Numbered from the stretch's first letter, positions 10,829 through 24,440 are shown. The stretch is DNA of 64,000 bases from Hsuehochloa calcarea (GCA_036346395.1 CM070609.1:47936777-48000776); one strand, 5' to 3'. A program made the numbers and translations. Notes: a model not told the origin generated them from the letters alone.

Positions 10829-11011
10829 ATGGCCGATGCCGGGCAGGGGGCGGATCAGGTGTACGAGCATCTTGTGCGTCTTGGTGTCCCCGATGGGGAG
10901 TTGTTTGCATGGGAGATGGAGCGTTATAATCGTCTTGTTGCCTCCGATTCTTTCGAAGAGGAGCTGGCTTCGTGGGCTGCTCAAGTGAAAAAGTGGGACC
11001 TTGATGTGTAA
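10829..11011 (+). CDS. Small acidic ORF downstream of the C aORF (unrecognised)
   Basis: A 60-residue frame (ATG 10829, stop TAA 11009-11011; upstream in-frame start at 10769). It is rich in Glu/Asp/Trp/Leu and reads like a genuine helical protein tail (VYEHLVRLGVP, EEELASWAAQVKKWD). It could be the last exon of the antisense gene or a separate small ORF. I do not recognise it. The region 10295-10828 holds no other convincing coding sequence. Confidence 0.35.
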   Translation: MADAGQGADQVYEHLVRLGVPDGELFAWEMERYNRLVASDSFEEELASWAAQVKKWDLDV

Positions 11012-11155
11012 CAATGTATATTTCAGAGTCGTATCTTTGCGCTATACCAATGTATGTTTTCGGAGTTGTAGTGTTGTGATGTAACAATGTATGTTTTTCT
11101 GAGTTGTACCTTTGCGATGTAATAATGTATGTTTTTCAGAGTTGTGCCTTTGTGG
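11006..11155. repeat. Tandem repeat array 1 in element C
   Basis: Four imperfect units of about 36-42 bp built on 'gatgtaacaatgtatgtttttcagagttgt.cctttgc'. Confidence 0.8.
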
Positions 11156-11531
11156 TGTTGCGATTGGAGCGAGGGGGAGGCGAAGCCTGCGCCGTCCCCC
11201 ATTCTTTCTAGTTTGGGCTCGGGAGCCCTTGCGATGGAGCGAGGGGAGGCGGCTGCTGGCTGTCCCCATTCTTTCTAGTTTGGGCTCGGGAGCCCTTGCG
11301 ATGGAGCGAGGGGGGCGGCTGCTGCCGTCCCCGATACAGGGCAAAGCCTGAGCCCCTTGCGATTGGAACAAGGGGGAGGCGAAGCCTGAGCCCCTTGCGA
11401 TTGGAACGAGGGGAGGCGGCGCGTCTTTGTCCCCATTGTTTCTAGTTTGGGCTCGGGGAGCCTTGTGATTAGAACGAGGGGAGGCGGCTGCTTGCAATCC
11501 CCATTCTTTCTAGTTTGGGCTTCCCCACGGC
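11156..11531. repeat. Tandem repeat array 2 in element C
   Basis: About six imperfect units of 55-65 bp built on 'cttgcgatggagcgaggggaggcgg' and 'ccccattctttctagtttggg'. It abuts array 1 and is cut at its right end by Sirevirus S1. Confidence 0.85.
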
Positions 11532-14500
11532 AAAGAGTAAACGTCTCATCCTTCGAGGCTAAGAAAAACACCCAAGAGTACCTCGAGAAGTCATCGACCA
11601 CAACAAGAATATACCACTTCCCTCCTGTTTGCGCTCATTTGGACCAAGCTGTATCCATATGGGCGATTGTCACAGTGCATCGATCATTATCCTTGTATTT
11701 GGAGAGTGAAGCGGCAACCATCTTCTTTGTGCGGCATGGAGAGCAAACTAGATCCTTGACCATCTTGAGTTTTGGCAAACCACGAATGAGATCGTGGCGC
11801 TAACTCGTGTCAAATGATCAAAGCCTATATGACCTAGTCTCCTATGCGGAAGGTCAAATCACGGGATTCAAAAGCAATTAAACACCGGAGAGGATCACGG
11901 AAGACTCGGAAAAATCAGCACGAAAGATCCTCCCATATCGAAATCCATAAACTAGGCTGCAGAAGAATCAAGAATTTTGCAATTGTTTTCTTAAAGCTTA
12001 CCTCGTAACGAGTCATCGGTGGTGAGAGGCGGCAGATTATCTGCAGCTTACTTACTAAGGCAACATCTTTCAAAATAAAAGAATCATTAATGCTCCACGG
12101 TACCTTTAGCGATGGCGCGCCCAAATGAAGCATCTCGAAGGTGATCGTCTCATCACCTCGAGCACGGGCTGGGAAGAAAACCAGCGAGTCTCCGGTCATA
12201 TGGCGAGAACACCGAGTCTACAATCCGGACCTTTCCTTCGGCCGGCGAACTGAGTCAAGCAGTAAAGTCTCGACCTTTGGGGTGAATCAACGGTGATTTT
12301 GGCACCCAATCTTGAGTAACACGTCGAGCGGATGAAGTAGTCAAGCAAGGTGACCTCTATCTACCCTCGCTCTCTGTCACTCAACAAGTCGGAAGGTGCG
12401 TATGCGGACACGAAGGCTTCTTGAATCCATTGCTATGGAAGAAGCGAGTGAATTACGCAACATCTTGATCACGCCATGAGTAGCCATCTCGAAAGGAAGC
12501 GAGATCTACCCTCAAAGCAGCGGAAGTCACGACCAGAAGGAGCATGAGGACGAAAATCGAAAACTTCGGAAAAACCAAGTCCTCGATCTTGCCCTAAATC
12601 ATCGATTGTATCAAACCTTGACCTCGTGTTGGTCTTAGGTGCACTCATGATGCAGGGCTGACCACGAATGTACCTAACGGACTCAACATGATCTCTCTGT
12701 GCGATCTTGGCGCGCTGAAGCAATGATCAACTAAATGTCCATCCTTACGGCGTGAAGGTGAATGATCGCGCTTTACGAGGGCGAAGGCTGCAGTGGAATC
12801 ACCTTTGATCGAGAGATCCTTTGAACAAAACCGTGACTTAAAATTGACTTTCTCGATCCTGGGCTTAGTTTTGATCACACACAGTGCTATGGTTTTGAGC
12901 ACGGCGGTGGATGCTTCCTCATATCCTCATGGATATCATATCCTAGACCTTGATTAAATCGCAAATCTTAGATTTATCTAGAATGAGATTGAGCTTCTTC
13001 TTGCCTCCTACAAACCTCTCGAGAGTGTTCATAAGATCTGACACTCCCGAGAAGAGAGGTGCAAGAAGAGCGAGGGAAGAAGGAGCAGCAGAAGGTAAGG
13101 GGCGGAAGAAGAACCAACAGCGAGAGGAAAGATTGGCTTGTGCATGCACGGTAGACTTTGGGGACAATCCTCGCTAGCAGATTGGTTCACGTTGCTAGGC
13201 GTCTCTACCAAACCCTTAGACTTCTTCCCGGCACACACAATACAAGCGAGATGATTGTGTCTCTAGAAGGTCCTTAGTTAGCTTCACATTTTTCATCCAG
13301 ACAATCAAATCACATTTTAGTGTATAACATTGATTGCATGGTGAGCTAACAAGGTCCTTAGAAGCATCTTGAGCAGATTTGTTATTGTGATCAATCATTT
13401 CTTAAGCTGCTTGAATCTGATTCTAGTTGTGATTAACTTAGGGCAGTTTAAACAAGAAACAATGGGCTCTAGTAGCGCGACTTGGAATTCAACAATTTTG
13501 TGATCTGCCGTTTTAGGTTCATCTTGAGATTATTACAATTTTCACAAGTCTCGAGGCGGATCAAGCAACATGGTATAAAGACCTCTAAGCGAGTTGTCCT
13601 TAACCTCACATGAGGTGCAAGCGGTAGCCTCAACAGTAGTAGATGAAGGAGGTGCTACCCTACTCATCTCTAATTAAGCAAGAAGGCTAATGTTCTCTAC
13701 TTTAATCATGTCTAGTTCAGAGGACACACTATCATGCAAGGTCCTTAGTTTTCCATGTCATCAAGCAAAGCACGGCATGTGTCACAATCATCACGGGAGG
13801 GAGCGGATGTAAGTAAAGTAAGCTCCCGTGATAGTCTAGCTACTTCCTTCTCCAACTCAGCACACTTAGCCCTAGACTTAGCATGAAATCTACCTAGCTT
13901 AAGAAAAGCATCATTAAGCTGGTCGTAAGTGGGACTAACCTCATCGAGTCGAGATCTGCTCATTGTCGCTCGATTCGCCCCGAGGGCCATGAAGCACATC
14001 TTGGGAGAAGTTCTAGTCATCCTTGGGATCTTGATCGTCCTTTCCATCATCGTCCTCCCACCCTCCACCTCATTTGGTGTCCGGTTCGTCGAGGCGGTGA
14101 GGGCGCGATGGAGCGACTTCTTTGCCTTCCCAAAGTTGCGGTACTTCTTCTTGCCTTGGTCAGTCTTTGAGGGCTTCGTGTTGCGGTTCTTGTCGATGTA
14201 GTCGTTCTTGCCGAACCGCCATAGTCACCTTTGCCCTTCCCGGCTTAGGCGGTTTGCTCGGATGTGGTTGGGGCCACCACACTCGAAGCAAATCACAGGA
14301 CCTCCTCTTTTCCATCCCTCCTCCTCTTGTAAGCATGGGAAAACTTAGAGCTAGGAGGGCTAGCTGTTCATCCTCAAGCTGCTCTAGCGATCATCGGTTA
14401 TGTCACGAGAGAAGCGACTAGGGAGAACCGCGTGTCGACTCGAGAAGAAGATCGGAGGTGGGATCGGTGACTAAAGCCATCATTGTGACTTGACCTTGAG

Positions 14501-15130
14501 AGACAATGTCAATCTCGTGAGTCTTGAGGCGAGTAAAGCGCATCAAGAGTCGAGTCGAGAGGTCCGTGCTATCCTTGATGGTAGTCACTTTCATCTCCCA
14601 AACACAAAGATCAAGTGCGAAAGCATCATCGGCGTTATCCGAGTCGGGTATGTAAGACCGACCGCTCGGAGGTTGCTCAAAAATCTTGTGGAAAGCGAAA
14701 AGCACTCGTCAAGAGATTCACTAGCAAGCATTTCAAATTTCTTTGTATTCTCGCTTGAACTGGTCTTGTCGAGCCGTCTTAATCGGGTGGTGCCCTCATG
14801 GTATGCATCGAGGTCACCCGGATGTAAATGTGAAGTCAAATGAGAAATGCGATCAAACTCACTTCCGCTCAAACCCTGAATGATAATGTTCCTTGCCTTA
14901 GCATTTGCCTCAACATCGGGCATGTTTCCCACATTGATGTTTTCATCGGCGAGAGCAACAAATCTAACCTTCACCTTTCTCGGATGGCATACCCCGAGCA
15001 CGGATGTAAGTTTCCATTCGGCTCTTCGGAAGGGTAATCCGGGCCATCAAAGGCTGGAGGCTTGGTGGAATACTTGTCGTTGCCATTGCTCAAGCGGCAG
15101 GTTAAGATCTATAAGGAAGAGCTAAGCGGC
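11532..15130 (-). pseudogene. Second, truncated internal region of S1 (gag to integrase)
   Basis: Duplicates 20880-24478: gag N-terminal block (15001-14591), zinc-knuckle region (about 14240-14330), the aspartate/lysine-rich region, protease-like 12200-11915 (ITFEMLHLG, NDSFILKDVALVS) and the start of the integrase core (WVFFLASKDE, 11601-11540). Frames are broken many times. Its left end joins array 2 of element C without an LTR. Confidence 0.8.
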
Positions 15131-15141
15131 TCGATACCAAT

Positions 15142-16770
15142 TGAAGGACCGAAATGGCAACAGAGGGGGGGGGGGTGAATGGTGCCTTAAAAAGTAAGAA
15201 CTCCCCTTTACTGTATTTAAATCAAACCTACAAAGCCCTCTGGATATCTCAAGAAGAGTGAAGCAAAATCAGAGAACGAAAACAAACTTGATACATTACG
15301 TCGAAATCGGAAGCTCGATTCTACGTGGTAGTTCCGCTGCGGTAGTTCGGGTTCGATCGGAAGTTCGCTGCGAGTAGTTCAGCCGTGGACAATCGGAAGT
15401 TCGATTGTCTGACCGAAAAACGATGCGCTCGGGTTTTCCCAAAAATCAAAATACTAAATCTTGAATGCTCTTCTCAGGTCAAGTTTCACAGGACATCATC
15501 CTAAACAACATCTTGACCTCATGGAGAAGAATCGCAAACAAAGATTCATTAATCAAAGCAAAAACGGATTTCTTGAAGAAGGGGCAAGAAAGACCACAAA
15601 CCACAATAGACAAGATTCTCAGATTCTTAGCTCATGAAACTTTGAGGATATATTAGCAATATCAAAACGACTCTGGATATCAAGTTTCATGCTATTTCAT
15701 AAGACGAATCAAAAGATACACCAAAACCCTAGATATTCAACATGAGCAGAAGGGAATAAAAGAGGCATAAACAAGTAATCAAAACCTCGAGTTTCATTGA
15801 TAGAAATCAAGAGATTACAGAGGAAACACAGAGGAATGATTACAAAGGTTTTCAGTTCATCCTCTCCAACTCAACAAACTCTCAAAAAGCAAAACAAACC
15901 CTTTTGCTAAAGCTAACCCTAATTTTCTCTCTCAAAAGTCTAACCCTAACACCAGGGGTTCACCTCTATTTATAGCCCTTGGCTAATGGGCCTCCAACCC
16001 ATTAAGCCCGCTACACCCGAACGGAACCGCCTCCACTTGTGCCGCTTTGCGAAAAGATCGTTTCGCCCTTGCGCACCTTACGGAAGCCTCCGTGCGCCTT
16101 CTTGTCCTTGACTGCAACCACCTCAAGATTCACGCCGTCTTGACACATCCCGGCCGTTCGACCTCAGCGCGCTGCGCCTAGTCCGATCACCTCGTGTCTC
16201 GCCACGACTTCGTCTTGATATCCTGCAGTCAACACAGACAAAAACACATCACATAGCATTGCACAATATCATAGCATCAACAATTGTACAAGACTCAAAC
16301 TCATACAAAGTCAAAATCACAAATTATACTTCTCTGCACAGTTCTGGACACAATCGGAAGTTCCGCACTTTACCTTGCGGAAGTTCCGATTTCCGGAACG
16401 TCCGCACTTGTCAGGATTATCGGAAGTTCCGCGCTTACCATTGCGGAACTTCCGATTATCGGAACGTCCGCACTCCCAGATTTTCAATTCCGATTATCGT
16501 CTCAGAGGAACACTCACGTCAGTATTATCGGACAAACCGCGACCCAGTGCGGAAGTTCGATTACTTCAACGAACTCAATTCCAGATTAATCGGAAGTTCC
16601 TATTTCCAAAGCGGTAGTTAGATTATGGAACTTCCGCTCCATACACGGTAGTTCCGATTACCTGTTCGACGAAGAAGCAGTACAAAGCAGAGAGACACAA
16701 CTCTCAACCTATTCAACAAGTTGTCAAATACTCATCACTCACAAAGGAGGACCTCTCACATGGTCTCTCA
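15142..16770 (-). mobile_element. Shared middle LTR of S1
   Basis: 1629 bp with S-family termini (TGAGAGACC at the high end, TCCTTCA at the low end). It has a polypurine tract on its upstream side (16771-16787) and a primer-binding site on its downstream side, so it serves as 3' LTR of one unit and 5' LTR of the next. TATAAATA on the minus strand at 15967-15974, flanked by the palindrome clusters. Confidence 0.9.
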
Positions 16771-16787
16771 ATCTCCCCCTTGATGAG
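16771..16787 (-). other. Polypurine tract of S1
   Basis: Minus-strand CATCAAGGGGGAGAT directly before the LTR start, typical of Sireviruses. S2 has it at 32936-32950. Confidence 0.85.
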
Positions 16788-18480
16788 TATATTGACAATC
16801 ACCGAAAAAGCATAAGATGAGTTTGAGTTTAAAGTCAACCACGGTCTAAACAAGTAGATAGAAGCTCAAGACCATGTTGACACAAGAGAAAGACTTGAGA
16901 TGAGATGAAAGAGCAATTTTTGCAAAACTCAAGGCTTTTCTCCAGAAGGCTTTTTCTCTCCAAAATTCTCCCCCTTTGGCAATAAAATCATCAAGATGTA
17001 GAAAAGGGAGGAAAAGACTATATGATGTTCATTTTAAGCATTAGGAGCCATGTAGATTATCCAAAATGACTATTAGAGTATTACACTAAGCCATAACACA
17101 TAAGAATGCTATCAAGATCATGACAATTGATGTATAGAATAGCTAAGACATAAAATCCATAATTTGAGAATTGGTCTAATTCCTTAGCAAGTCAAGTAAA
17201 CCAAGATAGTAGTTTAGCTAAAGGTATCCAAGGATGATACAAGCCATGTCAAATAATCTAAGTTGAACCAAGAAGAACCATATTGAGCAGTTTAGAGTGC
17301 TACAGTTGAAGAAGGACTCATTTTATCGAACTTGGTCTTTTTAATGATAAGCAATTTTAGCACATTTTTCTTTTTCAGAAAACTCTTTATGGTTTTATCT
17401 CAGTAAAGCAAGCTCTGGACTAGGTGCCATCCACAACTGCCTCCTAAGCTTCAACCAATTTTTCAAATCTTAACCATGTGCTAGATCCCAAGCCTTATCG
17501 ACCACTCCAAACAACAGACTTAAGGAGGTGATCTTAGGTCATCAAGGCTCCCACGAGTTCATGCCTAGTGCAATGGCAAGCCGTCTCATGAGAAAGATTT
17601 GGTGAGATCGGTTTTTCGCACAAAGAGATCATTTTGCTTTTGAAGTTTTAGACCAACGATTAAAGATAAGTCATGTTTCTTAACAAGCGACATAGCTTAC
17701 TCAAAAGTTCAAAAGAGATTCAAGACTCAACTCGACCTACTTGACATGGCGAGAATCATAAAGGATAGCTTCAACGGACTAGTCTCAAGAGCTATTATGA
17801 CAAGGTTTTAATTCAAGTTTAGCATTTTTAATCACCTTAGCATGGCAAAGACTAAACTACACATAGAAAGTCATGATAGATCTAGCGGTTTAGCATAAAT
17901 CATGGCAAGATGTAAAGCAGTGAAATCAGATCATAAGGGATAATAAACAAGGCTCCATATGATTATATTACAATGCGGATGAAATGCACGAAAAACGAGA
18001 TCCCTTGAGAATGAAATGCATCTTTTAATCGAGTTGAGTTATGACAAATTTAAGACTTGGAATAACCAAGATGAACTCCCACGAACCAAAGGAACAAAAG
18101 CGAGAATCGATAAGAAAGCAGAAAAAGCGGTCCTTAGAGCATAGAAAGATATAGAGAATACTATCGCTCGGACATGTTCTTATCTACCCCATATGATTCT
18201 AGGACTATCGGTGATCAACTCACACACTAAGGAGCAAACAACATCCTGTCTACCCAAGGGTGGCCCGACCCTTGCTAGAACCTATAAGAAGTGAGTAAGC
18301 TCTACTTAGAGAGAAGAGACAACTAATAAGCGACATCCTAGAAGCACAAGATAAGAATTAGCAGTTAAAGCAACTTGGCAAGAGAACCATTCTAACCTAT
18401 CTTTGGAAGGACTTAGACCCAAAACATATAAATGAAAATGTAACGAGAAAGGAGAAATAGCATAAATAAAATATAATATA
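16788..18480 (-). other. Long non-coding 3' region of S1
   Basis: About 1.7 kb between the end of RNase H and the polypurine tract with no usable ORF on either strand. Many Sireviruses carry an envelope-like ORF here; this one does not. It is nearly identical to 32953-34640 in S2, more so than the coding parts. Confidence 0.75.
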
Positions 18481-21400
18481 GTAGAGCATATAAGCTCCCC
18501 TCACAGTGATCCGTAAGGACAAACCACTAAGCTCTCCCTTGGTGGCAAAGGCTATCGGAGGCTTGGTGAAGATATCGACCAGCTGGTGCTCACTCTCCTG
18601 GCTGGAGCACAATGTCACCCTTCTCTACATGGTCTCGAAGAAAGTGATATCGATATCAATATGCTTGGTCGAGAATGTTGCCTTTGGGTTCTTGGCAATG
18701 CAAATTGCGGGCGTGTTATCACAAAGAGTGGAACACGATCTATCACTAACCCAAAGTCTGCGGTCGAGACCATCAAAGCAGCAGCTCTGACAATTGGGCT
18801 GCGACAGCGTACTCGGCCTCTGCGATGGGTGTGCAACACTGGATTGCTTCCTTGACGATCGGGAGACAAGAGAAGTGCCAATGAATTGGCAAGTGCGGAG
18901 GTGCTCTTCCTATCTATCCTCTGACCGGTGAAATCGCATCGGAGAAGGCTCTAAGAGATAGACAAGAAGAGGAAGAGTACGGATACCATAGTCAATGGTA
19001 GCTCGAAGGTACCGAAAGATGCGCTTCACCGCTTTGACGGTGAGATCTGCGAGGAGAAGCTGAAACCGAGCACAAAGACATATAGAGAAGTGTATATACG
19101 GTCTCGAGGTTTGTGAGTACAAGAGAGAGCCAATCATGCTCTGAACTCCTTTTGGTCAACAGGTTCGCCGTCTTCATCGGATCAAGAAGCATTTGTGGAT
19201 GCCATCGGAGTTGATCTTGGCTTTCCATCATTCATGTCGAAGCGCTTGGGAGGTCTCGAGTGTACTTGCCTTGATGAAGAAAAGTACCTTCCGAGTCTGT
19301 TTGATTTGGAAGCCAAGGAAGAAGCTCAACTCGCCCATCATGCTCATCTCAAATTAGAGCTCATAACATCGGAAAAGCGGGAAGCGAGTATGTGAGGAGC
19401 CGCCAAAGATGATGTCGTCCACATAGATGCGGGCGAGCAAAGATCGAGTGCCAAGGCGGCGGATGAACAAGGTCTTGTCTATTTTACCCATTTCAAAACC
19501 ATGACTCGTGAGATAGGACTTAAGCCTTTCATACCAAGCTCAGGGGAACTGCTTGAGTCCATACAAAGCTTTGGAAAGCTTTGTAGACATGGTTAGGGTA
19601 TTTGGGGTTCTCGAAACACGGAGGTGTCGACATAGACTTCTTCCTCAATAAGGCCATTGAGGAAGGCACTCTTGACATCCATCTGGTAAAGCTTGAAACC
19701 CTTAGAAGGCTGCAAAGGCAAGCGAGATTCTAATGGCTTCAAGTCTAGCTCTGAGGGCAAGGTCTCTTGAAATCTAGACCCTCAACTTGGGAGTACCCAC
19801 TGAGCTACCGGCCTAGCCTTGTTTGAATGACTAACCCATCTTCACTTTGCTTGTTCTTGAACACCCATTTGGTCCCAATGATATTGTGACCTTGAGGGGG
19901 CTCAACAAGGGACGGACCTTGTTTCTTTCAAAGTTTTCCAACTCCTCATGCATGGCGTTTATCCAAGACTCGTCGGATAGAGCATGACAAGCGTCTTTGG
20001 GCTCGAATGAGGGCGACAGCGAGAATGGAGGCAGAAGAGAGACAAACCGGCTTTGGAGCGTGTGACACGCTCAAAGAGGTCTCAATGATCTGCTCTGAAG
20101 GATGGTCCTTTTGAATGTGTCTAGGAGGTCGAGGTGAGATGAAGAAGTGGCCTCTACCTCATGAGCGGATGAGATAGGAGCAGAGCCACTAGCTTGGAAG
20201 AAGCGAAGGTAAGGTGATCTCCTCGAGTGCGGTGGAAGAAGGCACCTCAAGAGGAGGAGGAAGAAGCTGGATCGGGTAGACAACCCTCATCTCCGTCTTC
20301 CTCATCGTCCACAAAGATGGACTCGGTGCTCTAGAGAACACGAGATATCGAGGCCTAGTCCCGGTGGCCTCATCGAAGAGTCACCTCCTGAGTTTCTATC
20401 ATTTTGCTAGACTCGCGATTCGGACTCTATAGGCACGAGAAGAAGTCGAGTAACCGGAAAGATCCCATCACAAGATCGTGACTCGAACTTATCTAGGTTC
20501 CCGGACTTGAGAATAAAACACTTGCAACCAAACACACGAAAATGCGAGTATTTGGGTTTCGCCCATATCTCAACTCATAAGAAGTGCGATGCAAGAGTGC
20601 AGAAGAAAGACTACTGTTAGAAACATGACAAGCGGTAGCAATGGCCTCACCCAAAACTTCCTAGGTGTAGAGTACTCATCAAGCATCGTCTGGCCATCTC
20701 GACCAAGATGCGGTTCTTCCTCTCCACAGCGCCATTCTGTTGAGGGCGTATGGAGGCGAGGCGGTGCTCTACACTGTCTCATCACGAAACTCTCAAAGTA
20801 GGAATTCTTGAACTCGGTGCCATTATCACTGCGAATTGCTCGTAATGCACAGGAGCTCAACGAAAGCCTACTAAAAGACCACGAAAAAGTAAGCGTCTCA
20901 TCCTTGAGGCTAAGAAAAACACCCAAGAGTACCTCGAGAAGTCATCGACCACAACAAGAATATACCACTTCCCTCCTGCTTTTGCACTCGAAATTTGGAC
21001 CAAGCTGTATCCATATGGGCGATTGTCACAGTGCATCGATCATTATCCTTTGTGACTGGAGAGTGAAGCGGCAACCATCTTGCCGTGCGGCATGGAGAAC
21101 AAACTAGATCCTTGACCATCTTGAGTTTTGGCAAACCACGAATGAGATCGTGGCGCTAACTCGTGTCAAATGATCAAAGCCTATATGACCTAGTCTCCTA
21201 TGCGGAAGGTCAAATCACGGGATTGAAGCAATTAAACAGGAGAGGATCACGGAAGACTCGGAAAAATCAGCACGAAAGATCCTCCCATATCGAAATCCAT
21301 AAACTAGGCTACAGAAGAATCAAGAATTTTGCAATTGTTTTTCTTAAAGCTCACCTCGTAACCGTCATCGGTGGTGAGAGGCTGAAAGCGATTATCTGCG

Positions 21401-21620
21401 ACTTACTTACTAAGGCAACATCTTTCAAAATAAAAGAATCATTAATGCTCACGGTACCTTTAGCGATGGCGCCCAAATGAAGCATCTCGAAGGTGATCGT
21501 CTCATCACCTCGAGCACGGGCTAGGAAGAAAACCAGAGAGTCTCGGTCATATGGCGAGAACACCGAGTCTACAATCCGGACCTTTCCTTCCCGGCCCGCG
21601 AACTGAGTCAAGCAGTAAAG
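18480..21620 (-). pseudogene. Sirevirus pol (protease, integrase, RT, RNase H), broken
   Basis: Minus-strand order: protease-like part (21611-21351, ITFEMLHLG and NDSFILKDVALVS); GAG-pre-integrase and integrase core (21134-20570: VVDDFSRYSWVFF, IRSDNGTEFKN); reverse transcriptase with the YVDD active site at 19414-19425 inside ARIYVDDIIFG; RNase H (18900-18480: HTRRGRVRCRSP region, then KATFSTKHIDI and YHFLRDHVEKGDI). In copia order integrase precedes RT, as seen here. The product would cut, copy and insert the element from a cytoplasmic virus-like particle. Frameshifts and stops occur every 100-300 bp, many at CAG/CTG sites (see findings). Confidence 0.85.
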
Positions 21621-22299
21621 TCTCGATCTTGGGGTGAATCAGCGGTGATTTTGGCACCCAATCTTGAGTAACACGTCGAGCAGATGAAGTAGTCAAGCAA
21701 AGTGACCTCTATCTACCCTCGCTCTCTATCACTCAACAAGTCGGAAGGTGCGTATGCGGACACGAAAAGGTATTCTTGAATCCGGCGCTATGGAAGAGCG
21801 AGTCGGATTACAACAACATCTTGATCACGCCATGGTAGCCATCTCGAAAGGAAGCGAGATCTACCCTCAAAGCGGCGGAAGTCACGACCAGAAGGAGCAT
21901 GAGGATGAAAATCGAAAACTTCGGAAAAACCAAGTCCTCGATCTTGCCTAAATCATCGGTTGTATCAAACCTTGACCTCGTGTTGGTCTTAGGTGCACTC
22001 ATGAGTGCAGGGTGACCACGAATGTACCTAACGGACTCAACACGATCTCTGTAGCGATCTTGGCGCTGAAGCAATGATCAACTAAATGTCCATCCTTCCG
22101 GCGGAAGGTGCAATGATACCATATACGAGGGGCGAAGGCTGCGGTGGAATCACCTTTGATCGAGATCCTTTGAACAAAACCCGTGACTTAAAATTGACTT
22201 TCTCGATCTGGGCTTAGTTTTGATCACACACAGTGCTATGGTTTTGAGCACGGCGGTGGATGCTTCCTCATATCCTCATGGATATCATATCCTAGACCT

Positions 22300-24440
22300 T
22301 GATTAAATGCAAATCTTAGATTTGTCTAGAATGAGATTGAGCTTCTTCTTGCCTCCTACAAACCTCTCGAGAGTGTTCATAAGATCTGACACTCCCGAAG
22401 AGAGAGGTGCAAGAAGAAGCGGGGAAGAAGAGAATGAGAAGGTAAGGGAAGGAGAAGAAGAACCAACGGAGGAAAGATTGGCTTGTGCATGCACGGCCGA
22501 CTTTGGGGGCAGTCCTCTTGCTAGCAGATTGGTTCACGTTGCTAGGCGTCTCTACCAAACCCTTAGACTTCTTCCCGGCACACACAATACAAGCGGATGA
22601 TTGTGTCTCTAGAAGGTCCTTAGTTAGCTTCACATTTTTCATCCAAACAACCAAATCACATTTTAGTTTATAACATTGATTGCATGGTGAGCTAACAAGG
22701 TCCTTAGAAGCATCTTGAGCGATTTGTTATTGTGATCAATCATTTCTTGAAGCTGCTTGAATCTGATTCTAGTTCGTGATTAACTTAGGACAGTTTAAAC
22801 AAGAAACAATGGGCTCTAGTAAGCGCGACTTGGAATTGACAATTTTGTGATCGCCCGTTTTAGGTTCATCTTGAGATTATTACAATTTTCACAAGTCTCG
22901 AGCGAGATCAAGCAACATGGTATAAAGACCTCTAAGCGAGTTGTCCTTAACCTCACATGAGGTGCAAGCGATAGCCTCAACGAGTAGTAGATGAAGGAGG
23001 TGCTACCCTACTCATCTCTAATTAAACAAGAAGGCTAATGTTCTCTACTTTAATCATGTCTAGTTCGGAGGACACACTATCATGCAAGGTCCTTAGTTTT
23101 CCATGTCATCAAGCAAAGCACGGCATGTGTCACAATCATCACGGGAGGGAGCGGATGTAAGTAAAGTAAGCTCCGTGATAGTCTAACTACTTCCTTCTCC
23201 AACTCGGCACACTTAGCCCTAGACTTAGCATGAAATCTACCTAGCTTAAGAAAAGCATCATTAAGTGGTCGTAAGTGGGACTAACCTCATCGAGTCAGAT
23301 GCAGCTCATTTGTCGCTCGATTCGCCCCGAGGGCCATGAAGCACATCTTGGGAGAAGTTGCCGTCATCCTTGGGATCTTGATCGTCCTTTCCATCATCGT
23401 CCTCCACCCCTCCACCTCATTTGGTGTCCAATTAAATCGAGGCGGTGAGGGCGCGATGGAGCAACTTCTTTGCCTTCCCAAAGTTGCGGTACTTCTTCTT
23501 GCCTTGGTCAGTCTTTGAGGGCTTCGTGTTGCGGTTCTTGTCGATGTAGTCGTTCTTGCCCGAACCGCCATAGTCACCTTTGCCCTTCCCGGCTTAGGCG
23601 GTTTGCTCGGATGTGGTTGGGGCCACCACACTCGAAGCAAATCACAGGACCTCCTCTTTTCCATCCCTCCTCCTCTTGTAAGCATGGGAAAACTTCCGAG
23701 CTAGGAGGGCTAGCTGTTCATCCTCAAGGCTGCTCTAGCGATCATCGGTTATGTCACGAGAAGAGCTAGGAGAACCAGCGTGTCGACTCGAGAAGAAGAT
23801 CGGAGGTGGGATCGGTGACTAAAGCCATCATTGTGACTTGACCTTGAGAGACAATGTCAATCTCGTGAGTCTTGAGGCGAGTAAAGCGCATCAAGAGTCG
23901 AGTCGAGAGGTCCGTGCTATCCTTGATGGTAGTCACTTTCATCTCCCAAACACGAAGATCAAGTCTGAAAGCATCGTCGGCGTTATCGAAGTCGGGGTAT
24001 GTAAGACCGACCGCTCGGAGGTTGCTCAAAATCTTGTGGAAAGCGAAAAGCACTCGTCAAGAGATTCACCAGCAAGCATTTCAAATTTTTCTGTATTCTC
24101 GCTTGGCCGGTCTTGTCGAACCGTCTTAATCAGGTGGTGCCCTCATGGTATGCATCGAGGTCACCCGGATGTAAATAGCGAAGTCAAATGAGAAATGCGA
24201 TCAAACTCACTTCCGCTCAAACCACGAATGATAATGTTCCTTGCCTTAGCATTTGCCTCAACATCGGGCATGTTTCCCACATTGATGTTTTCATCGGCGA
24301 GAGCAGCAAATCTAACCTTCACCTTTCTCGGATGGCATACCCCGAGCACGGATGTAAGTTTCCATTCGGCTCTTCGGAAGGGTAATCCAGGCCATCAAAG
24401 GCTGGAAGCTTGGTGGAATACTTGTCGTTGCCATGGCTCA
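22300..24440 (-). pseudogene. Sirevirus gag, broken
   Basis: Recognisable blocks on the minus strand: 24349-24161 (ANAKARNIIIRGLSGSEFD), 24130-23770 (EMLAGESLDE, RAVGLTYPD, VWEMKVTTIKDSTDLS, KTHEIDIVSQGQ), a zinc knuckle near 23600-23680 (CFECGGPNHIRA, with N in place of the last Cys in this copy and in the duplicate at 14240-14330), then a helical region around 23100-23280 (LKLGRFHAKSRAKCAELEKEV). This is the capsid-like protein that packages element RNA. Multiple frameshifts. Confidence 0.82.

Noticed and set aside
11526..11536. Target duplication for S1
   Set aside because: The left end of S1 is an internal truncation, and gtgtg at 26126 has no partner there.
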